DNA of 64,000 bases from an uncultured Coriobacteriaceae bacterium (GCA_902786015.1 CADAAU010000001.1:1-64000), one strand, 5' to 3'; shown: positions 15,853 to 24,048, counted from the stretch's first letter. Notes: generated from the sequence alone by a model not told the origin. Program-made: numbers and translations.

Positions 15853-16881
15853 ATGAGCCTGGCTGGCAAGCCCTCTCAGATGACGGTGTTCGACGCGCTG
15901 TACTCGATAGCCGCAGGAGACGGCAGGGGCGAAGCGCTGTTTGGGAATAGCTTCGGCATTGCGAGGGGCGCCTACGAGCGTACGCTCATAGGCGACGGCT
16001 ATCCGGCAGCTTACATTGAGTTTCCCCTCCTCGGATCGCCGGGGTTCGATTTGCTCTCGGTTCACGACACCGTGCGACCCGGGTCTCGCTTCGCGCCGGG
16101 AGCTGGCTTCGGCTATCAGGCGATGCTCGACTGGTTTTCGAGTGTCCGCAAAAAGGGCGCCAATGTGAGCTGCGGCATCGAGCTCGACACGTCGGTTGGC
16201 GAAACCGAGCGGGCGGGCGTTTACCTGCAGTACCGCAGGCACACCGACCTGATCGCACCATTCTTGGAATCCATTGGCGAGGAAGCCCGCGCGGAAAGCT
16301 TTCTGGCCGTGGTCGATCGCATGCCCGAGGGCTGGCCGCCAGCCTATGTCGGCCTCTTCCCCGGACGGACGGGCACTCCGCTACGCATCGGCGGCTACCT
16401 GGGAGACGCCATGCAGAGGGCGTGCGTCGACGACCCCGCACTTCTGGCCGCCCAGTTCGACCGGATCGGCTTTTCCGCCTACGACGGCGAGATGCTCTCG
16501 CGATGTGGCGCGCTCCTGTCGCTCGCGCCGTCCGTCGACTTCCAGTTCGACATCATGCCCAACGGTACCCTGGGCGACGTGTTCGGGCTGTCGCTCTCGT
16601 TCAACGAGACGAGGCCTCGCGATGCCCGCGCCTGCATGGAGGGCGGCTACGGCGCCCAGGCGTGCGGGACCCTGCAGGAATGGGGGCTGGCAGACGAGCG
16701 CTGGAGGTTCATCGCCGGCGCAGCGTTCGCTCGCCATGTGCCGTTTGACCGGGAAGACGGATCGCAGGGCAGGTTCGCCCTCTGCTGCATGCTCAACTAC
16801 GCGAAGGTCAAGTTCGCCGGTGCCGTGGCGCAACCGGCTAAGTTCTACTTGACGATGTCTGCCGGCGAGGTGGAGGCATGA
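15853..16881 (+). CDS. Unknown protein A of a paralogous pair in the RiPP locus
   Basis: I do not recognise the family. The 342-residue product is soluble, without signal peptide or membrane helices. It shares an ordered set of motifs with the next gene: an N-terminal helix (MTVFDALYSIA), AYERTLIG..YPAAYIEFPLLGSPGFDLLSVH, MLDWF, GWPPAYVGLFPGRTGTPLRI, VDFQFDIMPNGTLGDVFGLSLSF and a C-terminal strand KVKFAG....AKFYLTM. The repeated two-strand/helix feel and the lysine/tyrosine-rich last strand recall ABBA-type aromatic prenyltransferases, but that is weak. The stop overlaps the start of the next gene (ATGA), so the two are made together. Both lie between Trp-containing Nif11 peptides, which suggests tailoring or immunity. 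Confidence 0.8.
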   Translation: MSLAGKPSQMTVFDALYSIAAGDGRGEALFGNSFGIARGAYERTLIGDGYPAAYIEFPLLGSPGFDLLSVHDTVRPGSRFAPGAGFGYQAMLDWFSSVRKKGANVSCGIELDTSVGETERAGVYLQYRRHTDLIAPFLESIGEEARAESFLAVVDRMPEGWPPAYVGLFPGRTGTPLRIGGYLGDAMQRACVDDPALLAAQFDRIGFSAYDGEMLSRCGALLSLAPSVDFQFDIMPNGTLGDVFGLSLSFNETRPRDARACMEGGYGAQACGTLQEWGLADERWRFIAGAAFARHVPFDREDGSQGRFALCCMLNYAKVKFAGAVAQPAKFYLTMSAGEVEA

Positions 16882-17876
16882 ACGCCGATGCGATGAGGCT
16901 CTACGAGACTCTGTACCGCCTTGCCTCCAAGGACGTAGGATGCGATCTGTTCGGGGCGAACGCCCCGCTTGCGCGGGAGGCGTTTCGGCGCGCTTTGGCG
17001 GGTGCGTCGATGCCCATCGTTTGGTTCGAGGTTCCGCTATCCGGCCTGCCGCGCTTCGACCTGCACGTCGCGCACGGCAACGCCGACCTCCACGGGCATG
17101 CCCCATTTGCACCGGATGCCATGGACGGGCATGGCGAGCTGCTTAACTGGTACGCGTCCGAGCCGCGTGCGGGCGGAGGGCTCGCGCTTGCCTACGACGT
17201 GGGAGATGGCCGCATCGGCGCTCCCGCCGTGCATGCCAACGTGAACGCCCTCGAAGTTTTCGATATCGAAGGATTCTTCCTCCACGTTGGAAGGCCGGAA
17301 GCAGCGGCGCTCTACCACGGCTTCGAAAAGCGGCTTCCGCGAGGTTGGCACATATGGTATTGCGGCGTGCATCCGGGCAGGCCGGGCGCTCCCGTCCGGG
17401 TTGACTGCTTCGTTGACAAGAGCTTGAAATGCGCATACGCTGCCGAACCCGCAAGGCTCGAAGAAGACCTCCAAAGAGCAGGATTTGCTGTCGAAGGCTC
17501 GGCGGCGCGACGCGTCGGGGCAGAAGTGGCCGCGTCCCCCTTTGGCGTGGAGCTCCAGTTCGACGTCCTCTCCGATGGGGCGCTCGGGCAAACTGTGGGC
17601 GTTTCTGCCCAGCTTCCCCTTGTGGCTGCGAGTGCGGCGCGTCGGCTTTGGGAACCCGCTGGTGGCGCAGCGCAGCTCATGGAGTTCGCCGTGGATTCAC
17701 GTGTCGCTGACGCCCGATGGCGATGTGTCCGAAAAACCATGTTCTCGACAGTGGCGCGAAATGGCAAGGTCTCGCAGGCACTCTACTGCATCCCTGTGTT
17801 TACGAAGTTTCGAGTGTGTGCAGACAAGCTTCTTGATGCGAAGATTTACCTTCAGGCAGGCGCGGTCTTATTATAA
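16878..17876 (+). CDS. Unknown protein B of the paralogous pair
   Basis: A 332-residue soluble protein, overlapping the previous gene by four bases. Alignment by eye to protein A: AFRRALAGASMPIVWFEVPL, RFDLHVAHG, LLNWY, GWHIWYCGVHPGRPGAPVRV, VELQFDVLSDGALGQTVGVS and the C-terminal KFRV.....DAKIYLQAG. Identity outside these blocks is low, so this is an old duplication, perhaps forming a heterodimer. The conserved GWxxxYxGxxPGRxGxPxR block is the best signature for searches. Function unknown; the hypothesis of a modifying enzyme pair for the neighbouring Nif11 peptides rests on position only. TAA at 17874 is followed by the promoter of the next peptide gene. Confidence 0.8.
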   Translation: MNADAMRLYETLYRLASKDVGCDLFGANAPLAREAFRRALAGASMPIVWFEVPLSGLPRFDLHVAHGNADLHGHAPFAPDAMDGHGELLNWYASEPRAGGGLALAYDVGDGRIGAPAVHANVNALEVFDIEGFFLHVGRPEAAALYHGFEKRLPRGWHIWYCGVHPGRPGAPVRVDCFVDKSLKCAYAAEPARLEEDLQRAGFAVEGSAARRVGAEVAASPFGVELQFDVLSDGALGQTVGVSAQLPLVAASAARRLWEPAGGAAQLMEFAVDSRVADARWRCVRKTMFSTVARNGKVSQALYCIPVFTKFRVCADKLLDAKIYLQAGAVLL

Positions 17877-17896
17877 CATTAATGCATTGTTCCGAT

Positions 17897-17927
17897 TTGA
17901 AACGATTGGGTCGCTATCGCATATTAT
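17897..17927 (+). promoter_or_regulatory. Candidate promoter of the 56-residue Nif11 peptide gene
   Basis: TTGAAA (17897-17902) and TATTAT (17922-17927) with a 19-bp spacing, about 60 bases before ATG 17992. Base composition drops to AT-rich here. Confidence 0.45.
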
Positions 17928-17991
17928 GAAATAGTGGGCACGTTGGTATGAGAGAGCCCACAAGGACCGTCAGATCGGAAGTGGGTGGGGT

Positions 17992-18162
17992 ATGGCAAAC
18001 TTTGACGAATTGACCGCTGAACAGATGGAAAAGGCGAGGGCGTGCAAGAACTCTGACGAACTGGTCGAGCTTGCTGCGTCCGAGGGCATCGAGCTCACCG
18101 ATGACCAACTCGAGGCCATCTCGGGTGGCTCGTGGTACAACTGCATGAACGAAACGTGGTAG
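17992..18162 (+). CDS. Nif11-type leader peptide, RiPP precursor (56 aa)
   Basis: A short gene of 56 codons. The leader (46 residues) has the Nif11 pattern FDELTAEQMEKARACKN, DELVELAASEGIELTD and EAISGG. The core is only SWYNCMNETW: Ser1, Cys5, Thr9 and two Trp, so at most one lanthionine ring (Ser1-Cys5). GGAAGTGGGTGGGGT precedes the ATG. It lies directly after the unknown gene pair and before the HipA-like kinase gene. A hairpin at 18191 may end its transcript. Confidence 0.85.
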   Translation: MANFDELTAEQMEKARACKNSDELVELAASEGIELTDDQLEAISGGSWYNCMNETW

Positions 18163-18190
18163 GCATTCGGCTCGAACACATTTGCCTAAC

Positions 18191-18227
18191 ATGACGCGGC
18201 GGTCGCATTATGTGACAGTCGCGTCAT
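18191..18227 (+). terminator. Hairpin after the 56-residue peptide gene
   Basis: ATGACGCG and CGCGTCAT are perfectly complementary with a 21-base loop that can pair further; no T run follows. Could be a terminator or an attenuating structure between the peptide gene and the kinase gene. Confidence 0.4.
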
Positions 18228-18319
18228 AGTGTTTCGTCAGTTGCTTTGGCAAGAAATGCTGTTGATGCTCGGTGACGAGTCTGATGTTATGCGTGCTTTT
18301 GCAGTGGGAAGAGGGAGCC

Positions 18320-19510
18320 ATGGTCAGGCGCACACTCATGCAACGCGACCGAGAGCTGGTCGACTTCGAGGTTGATCCGGTGACGGGGGAGGCTCGCATC
18401 ATCGATACGGCGAGCGACAACTTGACTGCTTCTTTGGGGCTGGTCCAGGGAAACAGGGATCAGGTTTTGACGTCACTCATGATGAGGCGCGCCCTATCGC
18501 CCATGCGCAAGGACTTGGATGACATCCTTGCCGCTTTTGGAGCAAAGTCACCTGTTGACCTTGCGCTTATGGGGCATGGACTCTCGCTTTCCGACCAGTT
18601 CTGGTATCGTGCCCCTGGATCCTCCGAACGCTGGAAGGACGTGAACTTCTTCGACAACGGATGGGATCCGGATTTTGGCGCGGCGGTCCTTTTGGGCGAT
18701 TACGCCCGTCTGGTGACCTGTTCGTCTGACGCTCCCGAAGCCACGACGCCTGGACACGCCGTCAAGGCGTGGGAGCGCAACGATGACGGCATACACCTTG
18801 TCAAGGCAGCCGAATACCCCGATGGTGGCGAGCTCGTAGGTGCCAGACTGGGATTCGATCTATGCTCCTTGCTCTTTGGCGAGGGTTGCTGCGTTTCCTT
18901 GGACGTGGTGGAGCGCTATGGCAGACTCTGCTCGATCAGCCCACTCATGTTGGGTGGCGATGAGGAGCTCGCCGACGGGAACCGGATCTTTGCAATGGCG
19001 GATATGTGGGAGAGCTCCTGCTTGAGCACGGGGGGCATCACGACGGAGGCATGCGACGCCCTCATCGATGCCTATGCAGCCATCGGAGTTGCAGATGCCT
19101 CGGCACACGTGGCCAGGCGGGCATGCTTCTCCTGCCTTTCTTTGCTTTTGGATTTCAACCCAGGCAACTTCGGCGCCATTCGCAAAACCGATTCGGATGT
19201 GTGGCGTGCGGCACCCATCTTCGATTACGACGGCGCTTTTGGCTTCCCGCTCAATGGTGTCTCGATCTCCTTCTTATGCGAGAACCCCTCTTTCGTCGAG
19301 CTGTTCTGCGCCCATCGCTTCTCTTTCCTCAAGTCATCTTGGGACTGGTCTTGGTGCGATGTGCGAGCACTCGATGGCTTTGAGGACGTCATCATGGAGA
19401 CCTACGCTTCCTGCCGGAGCCTTCCGCCAGTCTTCGCAGAGCTCATTGCCCATCTGTTTGTTGCGCAGCGCGATTACGTGAACAAGGTTGCGTCGGGAGG
19501 ACGGACGTAG
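18320..19510 (+). CDS. HipA-like kinase
   Basis: A 396-residue protein with hallmarks of HipA-like serine/threonine kinases of Firmicutes and Actinomycetota: HGLSLSDQFWYR with the W-K-D-V-N-F-F-DNGW segment at about residues 80-115, the catalytic loop LLLDFNPGNFGAIRKT and the metal-binding APIFDYDGAF. HipA proteins phosphorylate translation or signalling targets in toxin-antitoxin systems, but this family without a HipB partner has no known role. ATG 18320 follows AGAGGGAG; a longer frame from 18272 lacks a site. Inside the RiPP locus it might regulate producer physiology, or be an orphan HipA; nothing in the sequence decides. Confidence 0.7.
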   Translation: MVRRTLMQRDRELVDFEVDPVTGEARIIDTASDNLTASLGLVQGNRDQVLTSLMMRRALSPMRKDLDDILAAFGAKSPVDLALMGHGLSLSDQFWYRAPGSSERWKDVNFFDNGWDPDFGAAVLLGDYARLVTCSSDAPEATTPGHAVKAWERNDDGIHLVKAAEYPDGGELVGARLGFDLCSLLFGEGCCVSLDVVERYGRLCSISPLMLGGDEELADGNRIFAMADMWESSCLSTGGITTEACDALIDAYAAIGVADASAHVARRACFSCLSLLLDFNPGNFGAIRKTDSDVWRAAPIFDYDGAFGFPLNGVSISFLCENPSFVELFCAHRFSFLKSSWDWSWCDVRALDGFEDVIMETYASCRSLPPVFAELIAHLFVAQRDYVNKVASGGRT

Positions 19511-19690
19511 CGACGGGTCTTTAGAGCATCCAGATTCGACAACGGAACTGCAGCTGACTGTCGTCAAATGCACACGCATGAGAGCCGTAGTGCCTCCGGA
19601 ACAAACTCCCCGGGAACTCTGTTCCACTAGAGCCGTAGTGCCCCGACGCTTCTTGCGCTTGTCCAAAGGTTACAGGATTGTTCGCGAGAG
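19511..19690. other. Intergenic region before lanA with a short direct repeat
   Basis: GAGCCGTAGTGCC occurs twice, near 19581-19593 and 19630-19642, about 50 bp apart. No gene is seen. The spacing could reflect regulator sites for the lantibiotic genes or be chance. Confidence 0.35.
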
Positions 19691-19754
19691 ATAGAATCAA
19701 ATTCTATGGTGGTCTGGGAGTTCATAGCCACATATGTGCTAGGCTAACTATGAT
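19691..19754 (+). promoter_or_regulatory. Operator-like palindrome and -10 box upstream of the lanthipeptide genes
   Basis: A perfect inverted repeat ATAGAAT-caa-ATTCTAT lies at 19691-19707. A -10-like TATGAT is at 19749-19754, giving a transcript start about 25 bases before the ATG at 19787. A good -35 box is not visible, as expected for an activator-dependent promoter. No regulator gene lies next to it. Confidence 0.45.
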
Positions 19755-19786
19755 TATAGTGGTGTTGATGTAAGGAGGTTGATTGT

Positions 19787-20086
19787 ATGAAGACGATACA
19801 GGAGCTGTACGGTGAGGTCATTGCCAGCGACGAGCAGAAGAAGGCCTTCGTCGAGGCTATGAAGGCAGACAAGCTCGAAGACTTCCTGAAGGCGCACGGC
19901 TGCGAGGCAACCAGAGAGGAAGTCCAGGAGTTCATTGATGCCAAGGCGGCCGAGGACGCCCCGATCGAGCTCAGCGATGACGAGCTCAAGTATGTCGCCG
20001 GTGGCAGCTTCGTCGATAGCGTTGAATGCTCCCATAAAAGCAACACGTGCAATTGCTCGAACAGCTGCATCCGCGATTGTTGCTAG
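19787..20086 (+). CDS. Class II lanthipeptide precursor (LanA, 99 aa)
   Basis: AAGGAGG precedes the ATG by 8 bases. A long acidic leader (about 73 residues) ends in LKYVAGG, a double-glycine site cut by class II peptidase-transporters. The core of 26 residues has six Cys and seven Ser/Thr, with pairs such as SVEC, NTC, NCSNSC and a final DCC, enough for up to six rings. The leader differs from the short Nif11 leaders (extra N-terminal helix and KAAEDAPIEL before the site) and resembles long nitrile-hydratase/Nif11-like leaders. The LanM gene starts 12 bases after the stop codon, so they are one operon and this is very probably its cognate substrate. Confidence 0.9.
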   Translation: MKTIQELYGEVIASDEQKKAFVEAMKADKLEDFLKAHGCEATREEVQEFIDAKAAEDAPIELSDDELKYVAGGSFVDSVECSHKSNTCNCSNSCIRDCC

Positions 20087-20098
20087 AAATCCCTGCGG

Positions 20099-22801
20099 AT
20101 GTTCCGGTACTTCGTTGAGTATCAGGTTGCCCGTGTCAAACAGTGTCCACAGGCGAGCATGCTTGGGGACAGGGTCTACGAGAGGCTTGAAGACGCCCTG
20201 AAGCGTAAGGTTGAGCTCGTGGCCGGCAGCACGGCGACGCACATGATTTCCCAGGCGGTGGTGGACAACCCGTTCGCCACCGCTTTTCCAGACCTGATCA
20301 CCGATGCCGAGCGCACGCAGGCCTTGGATACGATACGCAGGCAGCTCGACAGCGGGGCCATGACTCTGCCGGAGCCGCTCGTTGCATGCCTTGAGCTGCA
20401 GCTTGGCAATGCGACGAGCGGCCTTCTCGAGGCGCTGGACCGCCTAGCGGAGCATCGCGATGAGATTTGCGATGTGCTCCTGGAGGGAAGGCGCTTCCAA
20501 ACGATTGACGATGTCATCCTTTCGACCGGCGATGCCCACAACTGCGGTCGAAGCGTCACGATCTTTACCACCGATGCCGGAAAGCTGGTCTACAAGCCTC
20601 ACGACCTGCGGGTAGACGAGCAGCTCTACGGATTCGTCGGGCGGTTCTTCGGCGACTTCGTTGGCATCCCGCGCGCTATCGCCTTCGGGAGCCAGTTTGG
20701 GGTGTGCGAGTTCGTCGAAAAGCGGCGCGCGGAGGGCGAGCGCGAGGCGAAGCGCTTTTGGTACCACATGGGTGGCCTGGCGGCCTTCGCTAAGCTCTTG
20801 GGTAGCACCGACCTCCACTTCCAGAACATCCTCTGCTGCCAGACGATGCCCTACATCATCGACCTCGAGACCATGCTGTCTCCCATCTCTGCCGAGCGCC
20901 TGGCCTATCTGCAGTCTGCGGACACGAGGGAGTGCCACACGCATTCGATCGCCCCCTCGTTGCTCATGCCCTCTCGAGTCGAGGATATGGAGTTAAGCGT
21001 CCTCACCAACACGGAGGAGAGTGGTATCGCCCCCGTCGTGGATGGGAAGATCGTTACCGTGGAGCCCTACGTGCCCACGTTCAAGCAGGGCTATAGCGTC
21101 ATCTACTCCCGCATCGTCGAGCACAAGCAGGCGATTCGGGAGGCCGTGTTGTCGTTTCCCTCGGACATGAAGGTCCGGATCGTCCTGCGCGCTACGAGGG
21201 GCTATTGGCTGATTCTGCAAAAGCTGTACCACCATTCGGCCCTGGCAAGCCCCGCAGATAGGCAGCGTAGCCTGGAGACATGCGAGAGGATTTTGCGTGA
21301 GAGCGACGTAACCGCAGAGCCTCCGATAATCGATAGCGAGGTCGCGCAGATGCGGCGGGGCGACGTGCCGTACTTCTACACCTACGCCGATGGTCTGTCT
21401 CTGTATGGCGAGGGAGAAGAGCTCGTACAAGGCAAATTCAGTCTGTCGGCGATCGAGCGCATAGTTGACACCCTCGACGCGATGGGCGAAGAGGACGAGG
21501 CGTTTGACCTTACCTATATCGAGCGCGCGATCATGATGTATGACTGCGAATCGGATGCGCCGAAAATGGAAGCCCCGATTCGCCGGGATGTCGCAGATGT
21601 CCCCATTTCCAGGGAGTACGCGATCGAGACAGCTAGAAGGGTGTTCCAGAGGATGCACGATTTGGGAATACGGACACCTAACGGGCGGCTGGTGTGGGGA
21701 TATGTTTCCAGCAATACCCAGGCGTTCCAGTTCAGCGACGCCGGTCTGTTCGACGGCTTTACCGGACTTGCGGTGTTTGCCTCTGCCTGCGCGGCGGTAT
21801 GGCCCGACGACCTGATTCGCGAGCGGACGGACGCGCTCCTGTGGGAGGCGGTCGACGAGATACGGGGGCTGTGCCGTTTCGTGGACAGACATATTGGCAA
21901 CCCCGATGTCAGCGTACCCGTGGGGGAAGGCGCCGGCTTTGGAGGAATCTTGACCGGCATCGCGCTCATGCGGCGCTATGCACCGAGCGAGACGTTGGAC
22001 GACCTCTGCGAGCAGGTCTTGGCGCTTCTTGAACGGACGGACTTCTCTGGCTGTTCGGTGGCTGACCGGATTGGCGGTCTGGCAGGGCTCGTTGCCGTCT
22101 TGTGCAGGTTCGAGGAATACCGGGGCAATACGACAACGATCCGCAACGCAGCCAATCGCATCCTCGAACTGAGGACATGCGCGTACAGGGATCGCGTCCT
22201 CTGGAAGACCATGTTCGATGTGCCCCGAGCACTCAGCGGTGCCGGGCACGGAATGTCGGGAATCGCCGAGGCCCTTGTCGCCGCGGCCGACGTTCTGGGT
22301 GATGACCGGTATCTCCCCGCCGCTACTGAGGCGCTGGGTTACGAAATCGATGCCTATCGACGCTATGAGAAGATATTCGGTACTTGGGCAGACCTGCGGG
22401 AGTTCCCGCCGATGAAGTACATGCACGGATATTGCGCGGGGGCGCCCGGTACGGGAATCGTGGTTAACCGCATGTTGGAAGAGGGACGCGGCGACACGAG
22501 GGCGCAGGCCATCGCTCGCATGGTTCGACAGAGCGTCGACTCGCTTCCCCTGATGCCCTTCGACCACCTGTGCTGCGGAAACTCAGCCGTCGCGGAGTAC
22601 TATCTGTCCACAGGCGACCATGAGGCCACCGGTAGGGTCCTTGGGGCCATAGCCGGACATGGCTCGCACGAGGGCAAGCATCGGGACCCCCTTTCGAACG
22701 TGAGCTGCAACTCGGCCGCCACGCTCTTCAACGGGATCGGCGGCATTGGCTACGAGCTGTTGCGCTATGCGTATCCAGATACGATACTCTCCGTCCTGTA
22801 A
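20099..22801 (+). CDS. lanM: LanM bifunctional lanthionine synthetase, CCG type
   Basis: A 900-residue class II synthetase. The dehydratase half shows STGDAHNCGRSV (about 141-152), LVYKPHDLRVD, WYHMGGLAAFAKLLGSTDLHFQNI and IDLETML, the kinase-like motifs that phosphorylate Ser/Thr of the substrate. The cyclase half has the LanC motifs GHGMSGIAE, YCAGAPGTG (Cys779) and LCCGNSA (Cys825-Cys826). The last is CCG in place of the usual CHG, giving three cysteine zinc ligands as in ProcM-like enzymes, which are known for broad substrate range. The enzyme is slightly shorter than usual at the N-terminus; ATG 20099 has a weak site, with ATG 20159 as an alternative. No peptidase-transporter follows. 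Confidence 0.93.
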   Translation: MFRYFVEYQVARVKQCPQASMLGDRVYERLEDALKRKVELVAGSTATHMISQAVVDNPFATAFPDLITDAERTQALDTIRRQLDSGAMTLPEPLVACLELQLGNATSGLLEALDRLAEHRDEICDVLLEGRRFQTIDDVILSTGDAHNCGRSVTIFTTDAGKLVYKPHDLRVDEQLYGFVGRFFGDFVGIPRAIAFGSQFGVCEFVEKRRAEGEREAKRFWYHMGGLAAFAKLLGSTDLHFQNILCCQTMPYIIDLETMLSPISAERLAYLQSADTRECHTHSIAPSLLMPSRVEDMELSVLTNTEESGIAPVVDGKIVTVEPYVPTFKQGYSVIYSRIVEHKQAIREAVLSFPSDMKVRIVLRATRGYWLILQKLYHHSALASPADRQRSLETCERILRESDVTAEPPIIDSEVAQMRRGDVPYFYTYADGLSLYGEGEELVQGKFSLSAIERIVDTLDAMGEEDEAFDLTYIERAIMMYDCESDAPKMEAPIRRDVADVPISREYAIETARRVFQRMHDLGIRTPNGRLVWGYVSSNTQAFQFSDAGLFDGFTGLAVFASACAAVWPDDLIRERTDALLWEAVDEIRGLCRFVDRHIGNPDVSVPVGEGAGFGGILTGIALMRRYAPSETLDDLCEQVLALLERTDFSGCSVADRIGGLAGLVAVLCRFEEYRGNTTTIRNAANRILELRTCAYRDRVLWKTMFDVPRALSGAGHGMSGIAEALVAAADVLGDDRYLPAATEALGYEIDAYRRYEKIFGTWADLREFPPMKYMHGYCAGAPGTGIVVNRMLEEGRGDTRAQAIARMVRQSVDSLPLMPFDHLCCGNSAVAEYYLSTGDHEATGRVLGAIAGHGSHEGKHRDPLSNVSCNSAATLFNGIGGIGYELLRYAYPDTILSVL

Positions 22802-22814
22802 CGAGGTGGAGGCG

Positions 22815-22952
22815 ATGTACTACCGCATAGCAGACCATGTGGCGTTGCGCAGATGGCCGGATATCGGCTTCGCGATCAACACGAACGGCTGGTACCAGAG
22901 AATCGTGCAAGCCTTGCACGAATGGACGAACCTGAGTGAGATTGGGTTTTAG
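22815..22952 (+). CDS. Small protein or truncated maturase N-terminus (45 aa)
   Basis: A 45-codon gene with a good GAGGTGGAGG ribosome site, 13 bases after lanM. The first residues, MYYRIADHVALRRW, resemble the start of radical SAM/SPASM peptide maturases, where a MYYRI.....LRSW strand opens a PqqD-like recognition domain. The rest (FAINTNGWYQRIVQALHEW) does not continue this pattern. It may be a decayed maturase start, or a genuine short open frame within the operon. There is no double glycine, so it is not an obvious precursor. Confidence 0.45.
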   Translation: MYYRIADHVALRRWPDIGFAINTNGWYQRIVQALHEWTNLSEIGF

Positions 22953-23001
22953 GTCGATTCCGCTCAAATTCTCCCTCGCCCTGCTCCCGTGACCATCCTC
23001 A

Positions 23002-23928
23002 CTAAGCTTTGGTTCTGCGATACAAGCAGGGTTCTCTGGAATCAATCGGTCGGAGCCCGAAGGACGATCGTAGTTGCTCGACGAACCTTTCTGCAATGGG
23101 GGTCATGAGTTGTCGTTTTCCCCACACAAGGTAGAGCGTCACGTCGACGGATGGCTCAAGCGGACGGAACACAAGGCCGCTGCTCGGCGAGGTGTCCACG
23201 AGTCGATCAAACGTGAGCAGCAGCCCTAGGCCCTCGCGTGCGAACAGCGACGCATTGTATGACAGTCTGAAGGAGCCCTCTAGGCGCAGCTCAGCAAGGT
23301 GGTTTCCCGCCCACTGGGCGATGTCGCCCTGCCATCCTTGTTCGGAGACGAAGAGCGGCTCGCCTATAAGGTCAAATACCGTGATCGTTGCGCACCGCGC
23401 AAGAGGATGGTCATCCCGCATCACGACTCCCCACAAGTCGCTTTCGGGTAGCTCGACCCAGTCGTAGCGCTGGGCGTCAGGGCGCTCGCAGAGTACCGCA
23501 AAGTCGAGCAGGCCCCGATTGAGCCTCTCGGTCACCTGCTCGGTGTCACCACTTGTCACGTGGTAGCGCAGCCCAGGGCACGATTCCTTGAGCTTTCGCA
23601 GCTCCTGTGCGACGAGGCGAATTTGGTATGACTCTGCCATGCCCAAGCGCAGCTCTCCGGCGAGCTGGCCGTCGATCGAGCGGAACTCGTCTTCTATCTT
23701 GTCGGCGAGCCCCACCAAGTCTCGCGCGCGGTCGCGTAGCAGGCGTCCCTCGTCGGTGAGCTCTATGCTAAAGCTGTGACGGACGAAAAGGCGCGCGTCC
23801 AGCTCGGCCTCGAGCGACTTGAGCGCCTTGGAGAGCGTCGGCTGGGTGAGGTGCAGCCGTGCCGCGGCGCGGGTCATGTTCTCCTCCTGTGCTACGGCCA
23901 GAAAGTAGCGCAGCGTGCGGATCTCCAT
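23002..23928 (-). CDS. LysR-family transcriptional regulator (copy 1)
   Basis: A 308-residue LTTR. The N-terminal helix-turn-helix reads RYFLAVAQEENMTRAAARLHLTQPTLSKALKSLE, followed by a ligand-binding domain with SCPGLRYHVTSGDTEQVTERL and a SEQGWQGD.. cleft region. It is divergently transcribed from the hydrolase gene and shares a 120-bp intergenic region with a palindromic operator, the classical arrangement for LysR control of the neighbour operon. Start ATG 23928 (MEIRTL) has AGAAGG at 9 bases; the ATG at 23937 does not. A rearranged copy is present at 43548-44471. Confidence 0.92.
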   Translation of the reverse strand: MEIRTLRYFLAVAQEENMTRAAARLHLTQPTLSKALKSLEAELDARLFVRHSFSIELTDEGRLLRDRARDLVGLADKIEDEFRSIDGQLAGELRLGMAESYQIRLVAQELRKLKESCPGLRYHVTSGDTEQVTERLNRGLLDFAVLCERPDAQRYDWVELPESDLWGVVMRDDHPLARCATITVFDLIGEPLFVSEQGWQGDIAQWAGNHLAELRLEGSFRLSYNASLFAREGLGLLLTFDRLVDTSPSSGLVFRPLEPSVDVTLYLVWGKRQLMTPIAERFVEQLRSSFGLRPIDSREPCLYRRTKA

Positions 23929-23955
23929 GGATGCCATCCTTCTGATAGTCGTATA

Positions 23956-23982
23956 AGTAATATCACGATATACGATATTACT
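23956..23982. promoter_or_regulatory. LysR operator: 9-bp inverted repeat with 9-bp spacer
   Basis: AGTAATATC and GATATTACT, perfectly complementary, surround ACGATATAC. It lies midway between the divergent LysR and hydrolase starts. LysR-type regulators bind T-N11-A interrupted palindromes, which this contains. The copy at 44.4 kb has lost this whole region. Confidence 0.6.
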
Positions 23983-24048
23983 ATTAGCGTGGTACGCTGC
24001 GGCATGCGACAATGTAGACAAGCAAAAGCGCGACCGAAGGAGCACGCC

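Noticed and set aside
20993-22567. 524-codon minus-strand frame inside lanM
   Set aside because: Antisense shadow of lanM, whose active-site motifs run through the whole region.
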